A stretch of 64,000 nucleotides of DNA from Bacteroidota bacterium (lineage in GTDB: Bacteria > Bacteroidota > Bacteroidia > Bacteroidales > Paludibacteraceae). A program made the position numbers and the translations under genes. The stretch is from the NCBI GenBank assembly GCA_017860345.1, contig JAFNAV010000005.1:1-64000 (forward strand), given 5' to 3'. Shown here in pieces: positions 1 to 10,336 of this stretch. The notes under the pieces are model-generated. The model was not told the origin of the DNA, did not search any database, and saw only the letters and a program-made list of their open reading frames with translations. Numbering within the stretch: the stretch's first letter is position 1; each line of letters opens with the position of its first letter.

Positions 1-28
1 GTTGCAGAATAAAACCTTCGGTACGGTT

Positions 29-910
29 ATGATAAACGAATTTCTGCAATATATACAGTATGAGAAGAATTATTCATCTCATACTGTTTTGTCGTATCAC
101 AATGACATGAAGCAGTTCTGCGCCTTTCTACAAACCGACGAAAACTCCTTTCAGCCCAACAGCGTTGAAGCTCAGCAGATACAACAGTGGGCTATGACAT
201 TAATATCCGAAGGAAAATCAGCTCGTTCCGTATCCCGAAAAATTTCCACACTCAAGTCGTACTGGCATTTTTTACGCCAACGCGGATACTGCACAAAAAA
301 TCCTACATCAAAAATCATTCTTCCCAAAACAAACAAGCCCCTTCCAGCGTTTTTCAAACAGAAGGAGATGGAAAATGCGTTGGATGAATCTTTTTTGGCC
401 AGCGACTTTGAAGCACAGCGCGACCATTTGATTTTGGAAATATTCTATCTGACAGGCATACGGCTTTCGGAGCTTATCGGAATAAAAGATGCCGACTTTG
501 ACCTTAACGAAGGAACATTGCGTGTAACCGGAAAAAGGAACAAGCAGCGCATCATCCCCGTAAGCCCCGATTTATGCAGGAAAGTTGAACTGTACATCCG
601 TTTGCGCAACGAAGAAGTTGATTTCAGAGAAGACTATCTGCTACTACGGCTCAACGGACAAAAACTATATCCTAAAAAGGTATATAATATGGTACACCAA
701 ACCATGTCGCAAATATCTACCATCAACAAACGCAGCCCGCATGTACTGCGACACAGCTTTGCCACCAGCCTTCTCAACGAAGGCGCCGACATCAACGCCG
801 TGAAAGAGCTCCTCGGACACAGCAGCTTGGCAGCCACGCAGGTTTACACGCACACCAGTTTTGACGAGTTATACAATATATATAAACAAGCCCATCCAAG
901 AGGGGAATAA
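29..910 (+). CDS. xerC: Tyrosine site-specific recombinase XerC/XerD type
   Basis: Tyrosine recombinase that with a partner Xer protein resolves chromosome dimers at dif. From the ATG at 29 the protein has 293 residues, normal for XerC/D; the frame is open to base 2 with a TTG, but the ATG start gives the usual N-terminus (MINEFLQYIQYEKNYS). The N-terminal SAM-like core-binding domain covers roughly residues 1-90 and the catalytic domain 110-290. The catalytic set is visible: R145 (TGIRLSE), K169, H238 and R241 (HVLRHSF), H264 (LGHSS) and nucleophile Y273. It sits 14 bp upstream of hpf, a common Bacteroidetes arrangement. It is a housekeeping Xer protein and lacks the extra domain typical of integron integrases. 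XerC versus XerD cannot be settled here. Confidence 0.93.
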   Translation: MINEFLQYIQYEKNYSSHTVLSYHNDMKQFCAFLQTDENSFQPNSVEAQQIQQWAMTLISEGKSARSVSRKISTLKSYWHFLRQRGYCTKNPTSKIILPKTNKPLPAFFKQKEMENALDESFLASDFEAQRDHLILEIFYLTGIRLSELIGIKDADFDLNEGTLRVTGKRNKQRIIPVSPDLCRKVELYIRLRNEEVDFREDYLLLRLNGQKLYPKKVYNMVHQTMSQISTINKRSPHVLRHSFATSLLNEGADINAVKELLGHSSLAATQVYTHTSFDELYNIYKQAHPRGE

Positions 911-924
911 AAAAGGAGGTAATT

Positions 925-1224
925 ATGAAACTAAGAATCCAGTCAATCAATTTTGATGCAACAGCAGCACTCGAAACATACATTTCAAAAAAAACGTCGA
1001 AACTGGAGAAATTTTTTGATGAAATAACGCATATTGAAGTATATCTTAAAGTAATTAAACCCGAAACAGCCGAAAACAAAGAAGCCGAAATAAAAATATC
1101 TATCCCCAATGTGGATTTTTTCGCATCCAAAACCTGCAACAGCTTTGAGGAAGCAATTGATTTATCGATAGATGCATTAGACAAACAAATACGTAAATAC
1201 AAAGAGAAGGTGAGCAACAAATAA
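925..1224 (+). CDS. hpf: Ribosome hibernation promoting factor (HPF/RaiA, short form)
   Basis: A 99-residue protein of the short HPF/RaiA (sigma-54 modulation) family, which binds the 30S decoding region and inactivates ribosomes in slow growth. It shows the family's beta-alpha-beta-beta-beta-alpha pattern: an opening strand (MKLRIQSINFDA), a basic helix (YISKKTSKLEKFF), strands with ETAENKEAEIKISIP, and a C-terminal helix (SIDALDKQIRKYKEK). The long-form dimerisation domain is absent. A strong ribosome binding site, AAGGAGG, lies 6 bases before the ATG. It is probably cotranscribed with the recombinase; a hairpin with a T-run follows at 1273. Confidence 0.9.
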   Translation: MKLRIQSINFDATAALETYISKKTSKLEKFFDEITHIEVYLKVIKPETAENKEAEIKISIPNVDFFASKTCNSFEEAIDLSIDALDKQIRKYKEKVSNK

Positions 1225-1241
1225 AATATTGCACTATTTAT

Positions 1242-1271
1242 TTTGTATTCCGAAATTATTTCGTACATTTG
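1242..1271 (+). promoter_or_regulatory. Bacteroidetes-type promoter of the tRNA-tuf operon
   Basis: TTTG at 1242-1245, an 18-base spacer, then TACATTTG at 1264-1271 match the Bacteroidetes housekeeping sigma consensus (TTTG, 19-21 nt, TAnnTTTG). It points toward the tRNA cluster and tuf. It lies just before a hairpin that looks like the hpf terminator, so terminator and promoter are nested. Confidence 0.65.
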
Positions 1272-1272
1272 C

Positions 1273-1309
1273 AAGCCGTTTGAATAGCACTCTATTTAAA
1301 CGGCTTTTT
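1273..1309 (+). terminator. Hairpin with T-run after hpf
   Basis: Arms 1273-1287 and 1292-1306 pair over 15 bp with one G-T wobble around a 4-base loop and are followed by a short T-run. The position fits a rho-independent terminator for xerC-hpf. It also lies at the start of transcripts from the promoter at 1242-1271, so a 5' leader role is possible. Confidence 0.6.
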
Positions 1310-1340
1310 AGACTGTAAGTATATTATAAAACAGCAGTTT

Positions 1341-1414
1341 GCCTCTTTAGCTCAGTTGGCCAGAGCACGTGATTTGTAATCTCGGGGTCGTTGGTTCGAA
1401 TCCGACAAGAGGCT
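1341..1414 (+). tRNA. tRNA-Thr (anticodon TGT)
   Basis: Acceptor arms 1341-1347 and 1407-1413 pair fully with discriminator T1414. D-arm, T-arm (GTTCGAATC) and a 7-base anticodon loop TTTGTAA with TGT are present. There is a T-T mismatch in the anticodon stem. CCA is not encoded. First of four tRNAs ahead of tuf. Confidence 0.93.
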
Positions 1415-1529
1415 CAACCTAATTAATAATTGATAATTAAAAATTAAAAACGGCGGTTTTTAAATTGATAGTCGTGTTCACAGCTATACAAAATATTAAT
1501 TATTCATTATTAATTATTCATTCAAAATT

Positions 1530-1612
1530 GGGCAGTTACCAAAGTGGCCAACTGGGGCTGACTGTAACTCAGCTGTCTTTCGACTTCGGAGGTTCGAATC
1601 CTTCACTGCCCA
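1530..1612 (+). tRNA. tRNA-Tyr (anticodon GTA)
   Basis: An 83-base class II tRNA with a long variable arm. Acceptor arms 1530-1536 (GGGCAGT) and 1605-1611 (ACTGCCC) pair perfectly, with discriminator A1612. The anticodon loop holds GTA and the T-loop reads TTCGAAT. Confidence 0.93.
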
Positions 1613-1637
1613 CTATAAAATATGCCAATGAATTAAT

Positions 1638-1710
1638 ATGCCAATGTGCCAATATTAATTCTGCCTATTTCAAAAATTGGCACATTGGCACATTGTAAAA
1701 TTGGCACATT
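1638..1710. repeat. Inverted repeat between tRNA genes
   Basis: The 16-mer ATGCCAATGTGCCAAT at 1638-1653 is the reverse complement (15 of 16) of 1676-1691, and a third partial copy, ATTGGCACATT, lies at 1700-1710. It can fold into a stem in the tRNA precursor. It is AT-rich, noncoding and of unknown role. Confidence 0.6.
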
Positions 1711-1716
1711 AAATTT

Positions 1717-1789
1717 GCGGAAGTAGCTCAGTCGATAGAGCATTAGCCTTCCAAGCTGAGGGTCGCGGGTTTGAGCCCCGTCTTCCGCT
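1717..1789 (+). tRNA. tRNA-Gly (anticodon TCC)
   Basis: Acceptor GCGGAAG at 1717-1723 pairs with CTTCCGC at 1782-1788, with discriminator T1789. The anticodon loop CTTCCAA carries TCC. D- and T-arms are canonical. Confidence 0.93.
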
Positions 1790-1856
1790 CAAAAGAAAAA
1801 GAAGTGTTTTTACAAAAAAAACATGTGTTTTTCAAAGAGCGCATCTTTTTCACATT

Positions 1857-1928
<72 letters not shown>

Positions 1929-1984
1929 CAACTTTGTAAGCTTTTATAAAACATATAATTAATTATTAAAATAATCTTTGAGTT

Positions 1985-3172
1985 ATGGCAAAAGAAAAAT
2001 TTGACAGGTCGAAGCCGCACGTAAACGTAGGTACTATCGGTCACGTTGACCACGGTAAAACCACTTTGACCGCTGCAATTACAACCGTACTTGCAAAAAA
2101 AGGACTTTCTGAATTGCGTTCATTCGATTCAATCGATAATGCACCTGAAGAAAAAGAACGTGGTATCACCATCAACACAGCACACGTTGAATACCAAACT
2201 GCTGCACGTCACTATGCACACGTTGACTGTCCGGGTCACGCTGACTACGTTAAGAACATGGTTACCGGTGCTGCTCAGATGGACGGTGCTATCATTGTAG
2301 TAGCTGCTACTGATGGTCCTATGCCTCAAACACGCGAACACATTCTTTTGGCACGTCAGGTAAACGTTCCACGTATTGTTGTTTTCATGAACAAATGTGA
2401 CATGGTAGACGACGAAGAAATGTTGGAATTGGTAGAAATGGAAATGCGTGAATTGCTTTCATTCTACGAATTTGATGGCGACAATACTCCTATCATCCGT
2501 GGTTCAGCTCTTGGAGCATTGAATGGCGTTGCACAATGGGAAGATAAAGTAATGGAATTGATGGATGCCGTTGACACCTGGATTGAATTGCCAGAACGTG
2601 CTATCGACAAACCATTCCTTATGCCTGTTGAAGACGTATTCTCAATCACAGGACGTGGTACAGTAGCCACAGGCCGTATCGAAACAGGTATCATCAAAAC
2701 AGGTGAAGAAGTTCAGATTATCGGTTTAGGTCAGGGAGCTAAAAAATCAGTTGTAACCGGTGTGGAAATGTTCCGCAAAATTCTTGACGAAGGTCAGGCT
2801 GGTGACAACGTAGGTTTGTTGCTTCGTGGTATCGACAAAGAAGAAATCAAACGTGGTATGGTTATCACCCACCCGGGTAAAGTAACTCCTCACACTACTT
2901 TCAAAGCAGCGGTTTATATCCTGAAGAAAGAAGAAGGTGGACGTCACACTCCATTCCACAACCGTTACCGTCCTCAGTTCTACATCCGTACATTGGACGT
3001 AACTGGTGAAATCACTTTACCAGAAGGAACTGAAATGGTTATGCCAGGTGACAACTTGGAAATCACTGTAACATTGATCTATCCGGTAGCTTGTAGCGTA
3101 GGTTTACGTTTTGCTATCCGCGAAGGTGGACGTACAGTAGGTTCAGGTCAGATTACTGAATTGTTAGACTAA
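1985..3172 (+). CDS. tuf: Translation elongation factor Tu
   Basis: A GTPase that delivers aminoacyl-tRNA to the ribosomal A site. It has 395 residues, full length for bacterial EF-Tu. The G1 motif GHVDHGKT is at residues 19-26, followed by the switch region ([13 protein letters not shown]), DCPGH (G3) and NKCD (G4), then the two beta-barrel domains ending in the conserved [14 protein letters not shown]. It is flanked by tRNA-Thr upstream and tRNA-Trp downstream, the usual Bacteroidetes tRNA-tuf-tRNA-secE-nusG order. Codon use is strongly biased, as expected for a highly expressed gene. Confidence 0.99.
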   Translation: MAKEKFDRSKPHVNVGTIGHVDHGKTTLTAAITTVLAKKGLSELRSFDSIDNAPEEKERGITINTAHVEYQTAARHYAHVDCPGHADYVKNMVTGAAQMDGAIIVVAATDGPMPQTREHILLARQVNVPRIVVFMNKCDMVDDEEMLELVEMEMRELLSFYEFDGDNTPIIRGSALGALNGVAQWEDKVMELMDAVDTWIELPERAIDKPFLMPVEDVFSITGRGTVATGRIETGIIKTGEEVQIIGLGQGAKKSVVTGVEMFRKILDEGQAGDNVGLLLRGIDKEEIKRGMVITHPGKVTPHTTFKAAVYILKKEEGGRHTPFHNRYRPQFYIRTLDVTGEITLPEGTEMVMPGDNLEITVTLIYPVACSVGLRFAIREGGRTVGSGQITELLD

Positions 3173-3181
3173 GACCCCGAT

Positions 3182-3231
3182 CCCCTAAAGGGGACAAAAA
3201 TACAAAAAAGCCCTCAACTCCCCTTTAGGGG
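3182..3231. repeat. Paired palindromes after tuf
   Basis: Two perfect 12-bp palindromes, CCCCTAAAGGGG (3182-3193) and CCCCTTTAGGGG (3220-3231), are mutually complementary and can also form one long hairpin. They lie between tuf and tRNA-Trp. The element may act in termination or RNA processing. Comparable short GC-palindromes are frequent intergenic repeats in Bacteroidetes. Confidence 0.55.
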
Positions 3232-3244
3232 TTGGGGGTGATAC

Positions 3245-3317
3245 ACGGGCGTAGCTCAGTTGGTAGAGCACTGGTCTCCAAAACCAGGTGTCGGGAGTTC
3301 GAGCCTCTCTGCCCGTG
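3245..3317 (+). tRNA. tRNA-Trp (anticodon CCA)
   Basis: Acceptor ACGGGCG at 3245-3251 pairs with TGCCCGT at 3310-3316 (one G-T), with discriminator G3317. The anticodon loop CTCCAAA contains CCA. It stands 18 bp before secE, a conserved position. Confidence 0.94.
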
Positions 3318-3335
3318 CAAATTCATTATATAAAT

Positions 3336-3527
3336 ATGAAGATAATTAACTATTTCAAAGAGGCATATTCAGAACTGGTTCATAAAGTATCGTGGCCTAC
3401 ACGCTCCGAACTTACCAGCAGTGCAGTTGTAGTACTGATAGCTTCCATCATACTTGCTTTGTTGGTATGGGCAATGGATTCAGGTTTTGAAGTAATCATG
3501 AAGAATATTTACAAACTTCTGTCGTAA
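3336..3527 (+). CDS. secE: Preprotein translocase subunit SecE
   Basis: Small essential subunit of the SecYEG translocon in the inner membrane. It has 63 residues from the ATG at 3336 (MKIINYFKEAYSEL); an open frame from 3288 runs through the tRNA-Trp gene and is not a credible start. The family signature KVSWPTRSEL precedes one transmembrane helix (VVVLIASIILALLVWAM, about residues 33-49). Single-helix short SecE is the usual form outside enterobacteria. nusG follows after 20 bp. Confidence 0.95.
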   Translation: MKIINYFKEAYSELVHKVSWPTRSELTSSAVVVLIASIILALLVWAMDSGFEVIMKNIYKLLS

Positions 3528-3547
3528 TTTTTTTAGGAGGAAATAAA

Positions 3548-4096
3548 GTGTCCGAGTCAACAACATTAAAATGGTATGTATTACGTGCTATCAGTGGAAA
3601 AGAGAACAAGGTAAAAGAGTATATTGATGCAGAAATCAAGAACTCTGATCTTGGTCACTATGTTGCACAGGTACTTATCCCTACTGAAAAGGTATACCAG
3701 ATACGTAACGGCAAAAAAATTACGAAAGAACGTAGTTGTATGCCGGGATATGTTCTGATTGAGGCTAATCTGATAGGTGAAGTTCCTCACCGCTTACGAA
3801 ACACCCCTAACGTTATCGGGTTTCTTGAAGAAAAAAACCACGATCCTATTCCAGTTCGCCAATCAGAGGTGAATAAGATTTTGGGTACGGTGGATGATAT
3901 GCAGGAAACCGGAGAAGAAATTCTTACCCCGTATTATGTGGGCGAAAACGTAAAAGTGATTTTCGGTCCGTTCAGCGGATTTAGCGGACTTATTGAGGAA
4001 GTCAATACAGAAAAGAAAAAGCTGAAGGTTATGGTTATGATATTCGGTCGGAAAACTCCGCTCGAATTATCTTTCACTCAGGTAGAAAAGGAATAA
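3548..4096 (+). CDS. nusG: Transcription termination/antitermination factor NusG
   Basis: NusG binds RNA polymerase beta' and modulates pausing, Rho action and transcription-translation coupling. The 182-residue protein starts at GTG 3548 behind AGGAGG. The NGN domain (WYVLRAISGKENKVKEY, then MPGYVLIEANL, about residues 9-85) is followed by a linker and a C-terminal KOW domain (VGENVKVIFGPFSGFSG, about 127-143). Length and order are normal. It is part of the secE-nusG-rplK run. Confidence 0.97.
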   Translation: MSESTTLKWYVLRAISGKENKVKEYIDAEIKNSDLGHYVAQVLIPTEKVYQIRNGKKITKERSCMPGYVLIEANLIGEVPHRLRNTPNVIGFLEEKNHDPIPVRQSEVNKILGTVDDMQETGEEILTPYYVGENVKVIFGPFSGFSGLIEEVNTEKKKLKVMVMIFGRKTPLELSFTQVEKE

Positions 4097-4152
4097 AATC
4101 CGGTTAAGTTACAAACCAGTTTTATCCTGAAATCAATCAAAATTAAACAATT

Positions 4153-4596
4153 ATGGCTAAAGAGATTGCTGGACTTATTAAATTACAGATTAAAGGAGGT
4201 GCGGCAAACCCATCTCCCCCGGTAGGACCTGCATTAGGTTCTAAAGGGATCAATATTATGGAGTTTTGCAAACAATTCAATGCCAGAACCCAGGACAAAC
4301 CAGGCAAAGTATTGCCTGTTGTCATCACCTATTATTCAGACAAATCATTCGACTTTGTTGTTAAAACGCCACCGGTAGCTATTCAGCTTTTGGAAGTATC
4401 CAAACTGAAGAGTGGTTCAGCCGAACCAAACCGTAAAAAAGTTGCTGAAATTACCTGGGAACAGGTAAAAGCAATTGCCGAAGACAAGATGGTGGATTTG
4501 AATTGTTTCGAGTTAGAAGGCGCCATGAAAATGGTAGCCGGTACAGCAAGAAGTATGGGTATCACCGTAAAAGGTGCTTTTCCTGGTATTAACTAA
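4153..4596 (+). CDS. rplK: 50S ribosomal protein L11
   Basis: L11 forms the GTPase-associated centre with 23S rRNA and the L7/L12 stalk. The 147-residue product has the N-terminal conserved segment [20 protein letters not shown] (about residues 19-38) and the C-terminal rRNA-binding domain ending [12 protein letters not shown]. rplA starts 17 bp downstream. Confidence 0.98.
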   Translation: MAKEIAGLIKLQIKGGAANPSPPVGPALGSKGINIMEFCKQFNARTQDKPGKVLPVVITYYSDKSFDFVVKTPPVAIQLLEVSKLKSGSAEPNRKKVAEITWEQVKAIAEDKMVDLNCFELEGAMKMVAGTARSMGITVKGAFPGIN

Positions 4597-4613
4597 TAAA
4601 CACTTCAATTAGA

Positions 4614-5309
4614 ATGAGTAAACTGACAAAAAATCAAAGGTTAGCTTTAGAAAAAATTGAAGCAGGAAAAACCTACTCTTTGAAGGAAGCAGCTGTATTA
4701 GTAAAAGAAATCACTAATACCAAATTTGACGCTTCTGTAGATATTGATGTACGCTTAGGTGTAGACCCACGTAAAGCCAACCAGATGGTTCGCGGTGTAG
4801 TATCGCTTCCACATGGTACCGGTAAACAAATCAGGGTTCTTGCATTATGTACTCCTGACCAGGAAGCTGCGGCTAAAGAAGCAGGAGCTGACTATGTTGG
4901 TCTCGATGAATATATCGAAAAAATTAAAGGCGGCTGGACTGACGTTGACGTTATCATCACGCAGCCTGCTATCATGGGTAAATTAGGTGCTCTGGGTCGT
5001 GTACTCGGTCCTCGTGGATTGATGCCCAACCCCAAGAGCGGTACAGTTACCAACGAAGTAGGTAAAGCTGTGAAAGAAGTGAAACAAGGAAAAATCGACT
5101 TTAAAGTTGATAAATATGGTATTGTACATACATCGGTAGGTAAAGTTTCATTTACTCCCGACCAAATTACAGGCAATGCCAAAGAATTTGTTTCTACTTT
5201 GATGAAACTGAAACCAACGTCGGCAAAAGGTACTTATGTAAAGAGCATTTATCTTTCAAGCACAATGAGTGCGGGTATTAAAATCGACCCAAAATCAATT
5301 GAAGAATAA
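4614..5309 (+). CDS. rplA: 50S ribosomal protein L1
   Basis: L1 forms the mobile L1 stalk near the ribosomal E site and in many bacteria represses its own operon. The 231-residue length is typical. Signature segments are the central [17 protein letters not shown] and the C-terminal [12 protein letters not shown]. It lies between rplK and rplJ. Confidence 0.98.
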   Translation: MSKLTKNQRLALEKIEAGKTYSLKEAAVLVKEITNTKFDASVDIDVRLGVDPRKANQMVRGVVSLPHGTGKQIRVLALCTPDQEAAAKEAGADYVGLDEYIEKIKGGWTDVDVIITQPAIMGKLGALGRVLGPRGLMPNPKSGTVTNEVGKAVKEVKQGKIDFKVDKYGIVHTSVGKVSFTPDQITGNAKEFVSTLMKLKPTSAKGTYVKSIYLSSTMSAGIKIDPKSIEE

Positions 5310-5321
5310 AATTAAAAGTTT

Positions 5322-5843
5322 ATGAAAAAGGAAGATAAAAGCGATATAATTAAACAATTAGAGAGTACTATCAATGAGTATGCTCACTTCTATCTGGCTG
5401 ACATTGGTGGCCTCAACGCCACTGAAACAAGCGAGCTTCGTCGTGTATGCTACAAAGAAGATATAAAACTCGTAGTTGTTAAGAACACACTGCTTAAAAA
5501 AGCACTTGAGAATACTTCGGTGGATTTTGGCGAAATTTTTGGTTCGTTGAAAGGAGAAACTTCATTGCTACTTTCTAACACAGGTAACGCTCCTGCAAAG
5601 CTGATTAAACAATTCAGCAGTGGCAGTAAGAGCAAAAAACCGGTACTGAAAGCAGCATACGTAGAAGAAAGCTTCTATATTGGCGAAAACCAACTTGATG
5701 CCCTGATTCACGTTAAGAGCAAAAACGAACTTATCGCAGATGTTATTGCCTTGCTGCAATCGCCTGCTAAGAGCGTTGTGTCCGCACTCCAATCAGGAGG
5801 TAGTACTATCCACGGCGTGTTAACTACATTGTCCGAAAGATAA
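5322..5843 (+). CDS. rplJ: 50S ribosomal protein L10
   Basis: L10 anchors L7/L12 dimers to the ribosome. It has 173 residues: an N-terminal rRNA-binding domain with a typical LRRVCYKEDIKLVVVKNTLLKKAL segment (residues about 38-61) and a C-terminal helix that binds L7/L12. Only 12 bp separate it from rplA, so there is no room for the long L10 leader found in some phyla; translational control, if any, would involve sequence inside rplA. Confidence 0.97.
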   Translation: MKKEDKSDIIKQLESTINEYAHFYLADIGGLNATETSELRRVCYKEDIKLVVVKNTLLKKALENTSVDFGEIFGSLKGETSLLLSNTGNAPAKLIKQFSSGSKSKKPVLKAAYVEESFYIGENQLDALIHVKSKNELIADVIALLQSPAKSVVSALQSGGSTIHGVLTTLSER

Positions 5844-5890
5844 TTTTTCTCAACAAAAAAATAAAAATAAAAACATAAAAAATAAGTAAA

Positions 5891-6268
5891 ATGGCAGATT
5901 TGAAAGCTTTTGCAGAACAATTGGTTAACCTCACAGTTAAAGAAGTAAATGAGTTAGCCCAAATTTTGAAAGATGAATATGGTATCGAACCAGCCGCCGC
6001 AGCTGTAGCTGTTGCCGCAGGTCCTGCTGCCGCTGCTGCTCCTGCAGCAGAAGAAAAAACATCTTTCGATGTAATTTTGAAAAGCGCCGGTGCTAATAAA
6101 TTAGCTATCGTAAAATTAGTAAAAGAACTGACTGGTCTTGGTTTGAAAGAAGCTAAAGACTTAGTTGACGCTGCTCCTTCAGCGCTTAAAGAAGGTGCAT
6201 CAAAAGACGAAGCTGAAGCCTTGAAGAAAGCATTAACTGAAGGCGGAGCTGAAGTTGAACTTAAATAA
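5891..6268 (+). CDS. rplL: 50S ribosomal protein L7/L12
   Basis: Stalk protein that recruits translational GTPases. It has 125 residues: an N-terminal dimerisation domain, an Ala-rich flexible hinge (about residues 36-54) and a C-terminal domain with the conserved [20 protein letters not shown] stretch. A hairpin lies between this gene and rpoB. Confidence 0.98.
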   Translation: MADLKAFAEQLVNLTVKEVNELAQILKDEYGIEPAAAAVAVAAGPAAAAAPAAEEKTSFDVILKSAGANKLAIVKLVKELTGLGLKEAKDLVDAAPSALKEGASKDEAEALKKALTEGGAEVELK

Positions 6269-6291
6269 TAACGCCTGATTATCAGGTCTTT

Positions 6292-6330
6292 GGTTTAGAT
6301 TCCCTCTTACAGAGGGATTCTAAACCTTTT
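6292..6330 (+). terminator. Attenuator-like hairpin between rplL and rpoB
   Basis: Arms GGTTTAGATTCCCTC (6292-6306) and 6312-6326 pair over 15 bp with one mismatch, followed by TTTTCTTGT. This is the place where bacteria often partially terminate to make more ribosomal stalk protein than RNA polymerase. Confidence 0.7.
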
Positions 6331-6383
6331 CTTGTCTATAAATATAATTGAGTTCTCCGCATTCAAAAATAACCTCTTTGAAA

Positions 6384-9300
6384 ATGTCTTCAAACACCAA
6401 TAACCAAAGAATCAATTTTGCTTCAATCAAAAATCAGCTGGAATACCCTGACTTTCTTGAAGTACAATTAAAATCTTTCCAGGACTTTTTTCAGATGGAT
6501 ACCGCTCCTGAAAAAAGAAAAACAGAAGGTTTGTATAAGGTTTTTGCCGAAAACTTTCCGATAGCCGACACACGTAATAACTTTATTCTTGAATTTCTTG
6601 ATTATTACGTTGACCCTCCCCGTTATTCTATCGAAGAGTGTATCGACCGTGGTCTGACTTATAGCGTTCCACTGAAAGCCAAGTTGAAACTTTATTGTAC
6701 CGATCCGGATCATGAGGATTTTGATACGGTAATACAGGATGTATATCTGGGACCTATCCCTTATATGACACCTAAAGGTACTTTTGTAATCAACGGAGCT
6801 GAGCGCGTAATTGTATCGCAGCTTCACAGGTCGCCGGGCGTATTCTTCGGTCAGAGCACCCACGCCAACGGAACCAAACTATACTCGGCACGTATTATTC
6901 CTTTCAGAGGTTCATGGATCGAATTTGCCACCGACATCAACAATGTGATGTACGCATATATCGACCGTAAAAAGAAATTACCGGTAACCACATTGCTTCG
7001 CGCCATCGGGTTCGAGAGCGATAAGGACATCCTTGAAATATTCAATCTGGCTGAAGAAGTAAAAGTGAGCAAAACAGCCCTGAAAAAAGCTGTAGGCCAA
7101 AAACTGGCTGCACGCGTACTGAAAACATGGATTGAAGACTTTGTAGATGAAGATACCGGTGAGGTGGTAAGTATCGAACGTAATGAAATCATTATAGATC
7201 GCGAAACCATTCTCGAAAACCAACATATCGACGAAATCATCGAATCGGGTGCGCAGACCATTCTGCTTCACCGTGCCGATGCTAATCTGAACGATTACGC
7301 TATCATTTACAACACGCTTCAGAAAGACCCGAGTAACTCGGAAAAAGAAGCTGTGCTATACATATACCGCCAGTTACGTAACGCTGTGCCTGCCGACGAC
7401 TCGACTGCACGCGAGGTGATTAACAACTTGTTCTTCTCCGAAAAACGTTATGACCTGGGCGATGTAGGTCGTTTCCGTATCAACAGAAAATTGAATCTGA
7501 ACACCGATCCTGACATCAAAGTTTTAACCAAAGAAGATATTATTGAGATTATCAAATATCTGATTGAGTTAATTAACTCTAAGGCTGATGTGGATGATAT
7601 TGACCACTTAAGTAACCGTCGTGTACGTACGGTGGGCGAACAGCTATTCAACCAGTTTGGTGTAGGTTTGTCGCGTATGGCACGTACAATTCGCGAACGT
7701 ATGAACGTACGCGATAATGAGGTATTTACACCTATTGACCTGATTAATGCCAAAAGCATTTCGTCAGTAATCAATTCGTTCTTCGGAACAAATGCCCTAT
7801 CTCAGTTTATGGATCAACAGAATCCGCTGGCTGAGATTACTCACAAACGCCGTATGTCAGCCCTCGGGCCGGGTGGTTTATCGCGTGAGCGTGCAGGTTT
7901 CGAGGTTCGTGACGTACACTACACGCACTACGGACGTCTTTGTCCTATCGAAACTCCTGAAGGTCCAAACATCGGTTTGATTTCTTCGCTATGTATCTAC
8001 GCCAAAATCAACGAACTCGGATTTATCGAAACTCCGTATCGCAAAGTTGAAAACGGCAAAGTAGATCTTTCTGAAGACGGTATCCAGTATTTCACGGCCG
8101 AAGAAGAAGAAGACCTGGTAGTGGCTCAGGGTAATGCCCCACTTCAGGAAGATGGAACCTTTATACGTACGAAAGTAAAATCTCGTCTGCAGGCTGACTT
8201 TCCTGTGGTTCCGCCACAAGAAGTTAATCTGATGGACGTAGCTCCTTCGCAAATTGCTTCGATTGCAGCAGCGCTTATTCCGTTCCTCGAACACGATGAT
8301 GCTAACCGCGCATTGATGGGATCGAACATGATGCGTCAGGCAGTTCCGTTATTGCGTTGCGAATCGCCTATCGTAGGTACAGGAATCGAAGGTCAGCTTA
8401 TCCGCGACTCGCGTACACAGATTACCGCCGAAGGTACTGGTGTGGTTGAGTATGTAGATGCCGATTGTATTAAAATACGTTATGACCGCAGCGAGGATGA
8501 AGAATTTGTAAGCTTTGACCCGGCTGTAAAAGAATATAAATTACCAAAATTCCAGAAAACCAACCAAAATACCACTATCGACCTCCGTCCTTTAGTAAGA
8601 AAAGGTCAGATGGTAGAGAAAGGTATGATCCTTACCGAAGGATACTCTACTCAGTTGGGTGAACTGGCAATTGGTAAAAACCTGAAAGTGGCTTTCATGC
8701 CCTGGAAGGGTTACAATTTTGAGGATGCTATCGTAATTAACGAACGCGTTGTACGTGAGGATATCTTTACATCTATCCACGTAGTGGAACAGCTACTTGA
8801 TGTACGCGAAACCAAACGTGGTGTTGAAGAATTTACTTCGGACATACCTAACGTTAGCGAAGATGCAACCAAAGATTTGGATGAAAACGGTATTATCCGT
8901 ATCGGTGCCCGCATCGAGCCGGGCGATATCATTATCGGTAAAATTACGCCTAAAGGAGAATCAGATCCATCGCCCGAAGAAAAACTGTTGAGAGCCATTT
9001 TTGGTGACAAAGCCGGTGATGTGAAAGATGCTTCGTTAAAAGCTACTCCGTCGTTATCGGGTGTGGTTATAGGTAAACGTCTGTTCTCAAAAGCTCAGAA
9101 AAACCGCAAATCAAAATTAGCCGACAAGGCTGTTTTGCCACGTTTAGACGAGGAATTTGAAACGCAGGCTGCCGTGTTGCGCGAAACGCTGATAGATAAA
9201 CTGATGGTACTTGTTGGAGATAAAACTTCGGCAGGAGTAAAAGACTTTTTAGGAACTGATATTATATCGCGTAACAGCAAATTCACTCCTGAACGTCTTC

Positions 9301-10196
9301 GGGAAATTGACTACAGTACAGTTCAGTTGAGCAAATGGACAACCGATGCTCACAAAAATGAATTGATCAGAGAGTTGATTATGAACTATCTGAGAAAGTA
9401 CAAAGAACTGGATGCTCAGATAAAACGTCAGAAATTCAACATCACCATAGGCGACGAGCTACCTAATGGTATTGTGCAAATGGCTAAAGTATATATTGCC
9501 AAAAAACGCAAAATACGTGTAGGTGATAAAATGGCCGGACGTCACGGTAACAAAGGTATTGTTTCCCGTATTGTTCGTCAGGAAGATATGCCATTCCTTG
9601 CCGATGGCACACCGGTAGATATTGTTTTGAATCCGCTTGGGGTACCATCGCGTATGAACCTGGGTCAGATTTTTGAAACCGTACTGGGTTGGGCTGGTAA
9701 AGAACTGGGCGTTAAATTTGCAACTCCTATTTTTGACGGTGCAAGCATGGACGATATGAATGCATGGACTGATAAAGCCGGCGTTCCACGTTATGGTAAA
9801 ACCTATCTTCATGATGGAGGTACTGGTGAGCAATTTGACCAGACAGCTACAGTAGGTGTTATCTATATGCTGAAACTTGGTCACATGGTTGAGGATAAAA
9901 TGCACGCACGTTCAATCGGGCCATACTCGCTGATTACTCAGCAGCCTCTTGGAGGTAAGGCCCAGTTTGGTGGACAACGTTTTGGAGAAATGGAAGTTTG
10001 GGCACTCGAAGCATTCGGTGCAGCTCATATCCTTCAGGAAATCCTAACTGTTAAGTCGGACGATGTAATGGGACGTGCACGTACTTATGAAGCCATAGTG
10101 AAGGGAGATGCAATGCCGACTCCGGGAATACCCGAATCCCTCAACGTATTGCTTCACGAGCTTCGCGGCTTAGGTCTGAGCATTAATTTGGAATAA
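6384..10196 (+). CDS. rpoB: DNA-directed RNA polymerase subunit beta
   Basis: Beta subunit of RNA polymerase; forms one pincer and part of the active centre, and is the rifampicin target. From the ATG at 6384 ([17 protein letters not shown]) it has 1270 residues; an upstream TTG at 6348 is less likely. The rifampicin region is intact ([33 protein letters not shown], split here only by eye), as are the C-terminal [21 protein letters not shown] and the conserved [12 protein letters not shown] see no resistance-type substitution in the cluster. rpoC follows after 140 bp. Confidence 0.98.
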   Translation: MSSNTNNQRINFASIKNQLEYPDFLEVQLKSFQDFFQMDTAPEKRKTEGLYKVFAENFPIADTRNNFILEFLDYYVDPPRYSIEECIDRGLTYSVPLKAKLKLYCTDPDHEDFDTVIQDVYLGPIPYMTPKGTFVINGAERVIVSQLHRSPGVFFGQSTHANGTKLYSARIIPFRGSWIEFATDINNVMYAYIDRKKKLPVTTLLRAIGFESDKDILEIFNLAEEVKVSKTALKKAVGQKLAARVLKTWIEDFVDEDTGEVVSIERNEIIIDRETILENQHIDEIIESGAQTILLHRADANLNDYAIIYNTLQKDPSNSEKEAVLYIYRQLRNAVPADDSTAREVINNLFFSEKRYDLGDVGRFRINRKLNLNTDPDIKVLTKEDIIEIIKYLIELINSKADVDDIDHLSNRRVRTVGEQLFNQFGVGLSRMARTIRERMNVRDNEVFTPIDLINAKSISSVINSFFGTNALSQFMDQQNPLAEITHKRRMSALGPGGLSRERAGFEVRDVHYTHYGRLCPIETPEGPNIGLISSLCIYAKINELGFIETPYRKVENGKVDLSEDGIQYFTAEEEEDLVVAQGNAPLQEDGTFIRTKVKSRLQADFPVVPPQEVNLMDVAPSQIASIAAALIPFLEHDDANRALMGSNMMRQAVPLLRCESPIVGTGIEGQLIRDSRTQITAEGTGVVEYVDADCIKIRYDRSEDEEFVSFDPAVKEYKLPKFQKTNQNTTIDLRPLVRKGQMVEKGMILTEGYSTQLGELAIGKNLKVAFMPWKGYNFEDAIVINERVVREDIFTSIHVVEQLLDVRETKRGVEEFTSDIPNVSEDATKDLDENGIIRIGARIEPGDIIIGKITPKGESDPSPEEKLLRAIFGDKAGDVKDASLKATPSLSGVVIGKRLFSKAQKNRKSKLADKAVLPRLDEEFETQAAVLRETLIDKLMVLVGDKTSAGVKDFLGTDIISRNSKFTPERLREIDYSTVQLSKWTTDAHKNELIRELIMNYLRKYKELDAQIKRQKFNITIGDELPNGIVQMAKVYIAKKRKIRVGDKMAGRHGNKGIVSRIVRQEDMPFLADGTPVDIVLNPLGVPSRMNLGQIFETVLGWAGKELGVKFATPIFDGASMDDMNAWTDKAGVPRYGKTYLHDGGTGEQFDQTATVGVIYMLKLGHMVEDKMHARSIGPYSLITQQPLGGKAQFGGQRFGEMEVWALEAFGAAHILQEILTVKSDDVMGRARTYEAIVKGDAMPTPGIPESLNVLLHELRGLGLSINLE

Positions 10197-10200
10197 AAAG

Positions 10201-10240
10201 CCTCCCCCTTTCCCCTCTGTAAAAAAAGTGGGGAAAGAGG
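10201..10240 (+). terminator. Hairpin in the rpoB-rpoC spacer
   Basis: CTTTCCCC (10208-10215) pairs with GGGGAAAG (10230-10237) around an A-rich loop. A tract of short AT repeats follows up to the rpoC start. It could slow or process the message; no clear T-run follows, so termination is doubtful. Confidence 0.4.
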
Positions 10241-10336
10241 TTTGAAAATTATTTGAAGTTTCATTCATCAGAACTTCAGAACATATAATTCTCAATTATG
10301 AATTATCTATTATCAATTATTAATTAAATAAAAGTT

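Noticed and set aside
29-910. Integron integrase driving the cassette array
   Set aside because: It is a standard-length Xer recombinase beside hpf, 46 kb from the array, without the extra helix region expected in IntI.
5310-5321. L10 leader regulatory RNA
   Set aside because: Only 12 bases separate rplA and rplJ, too short for the known leader structure.
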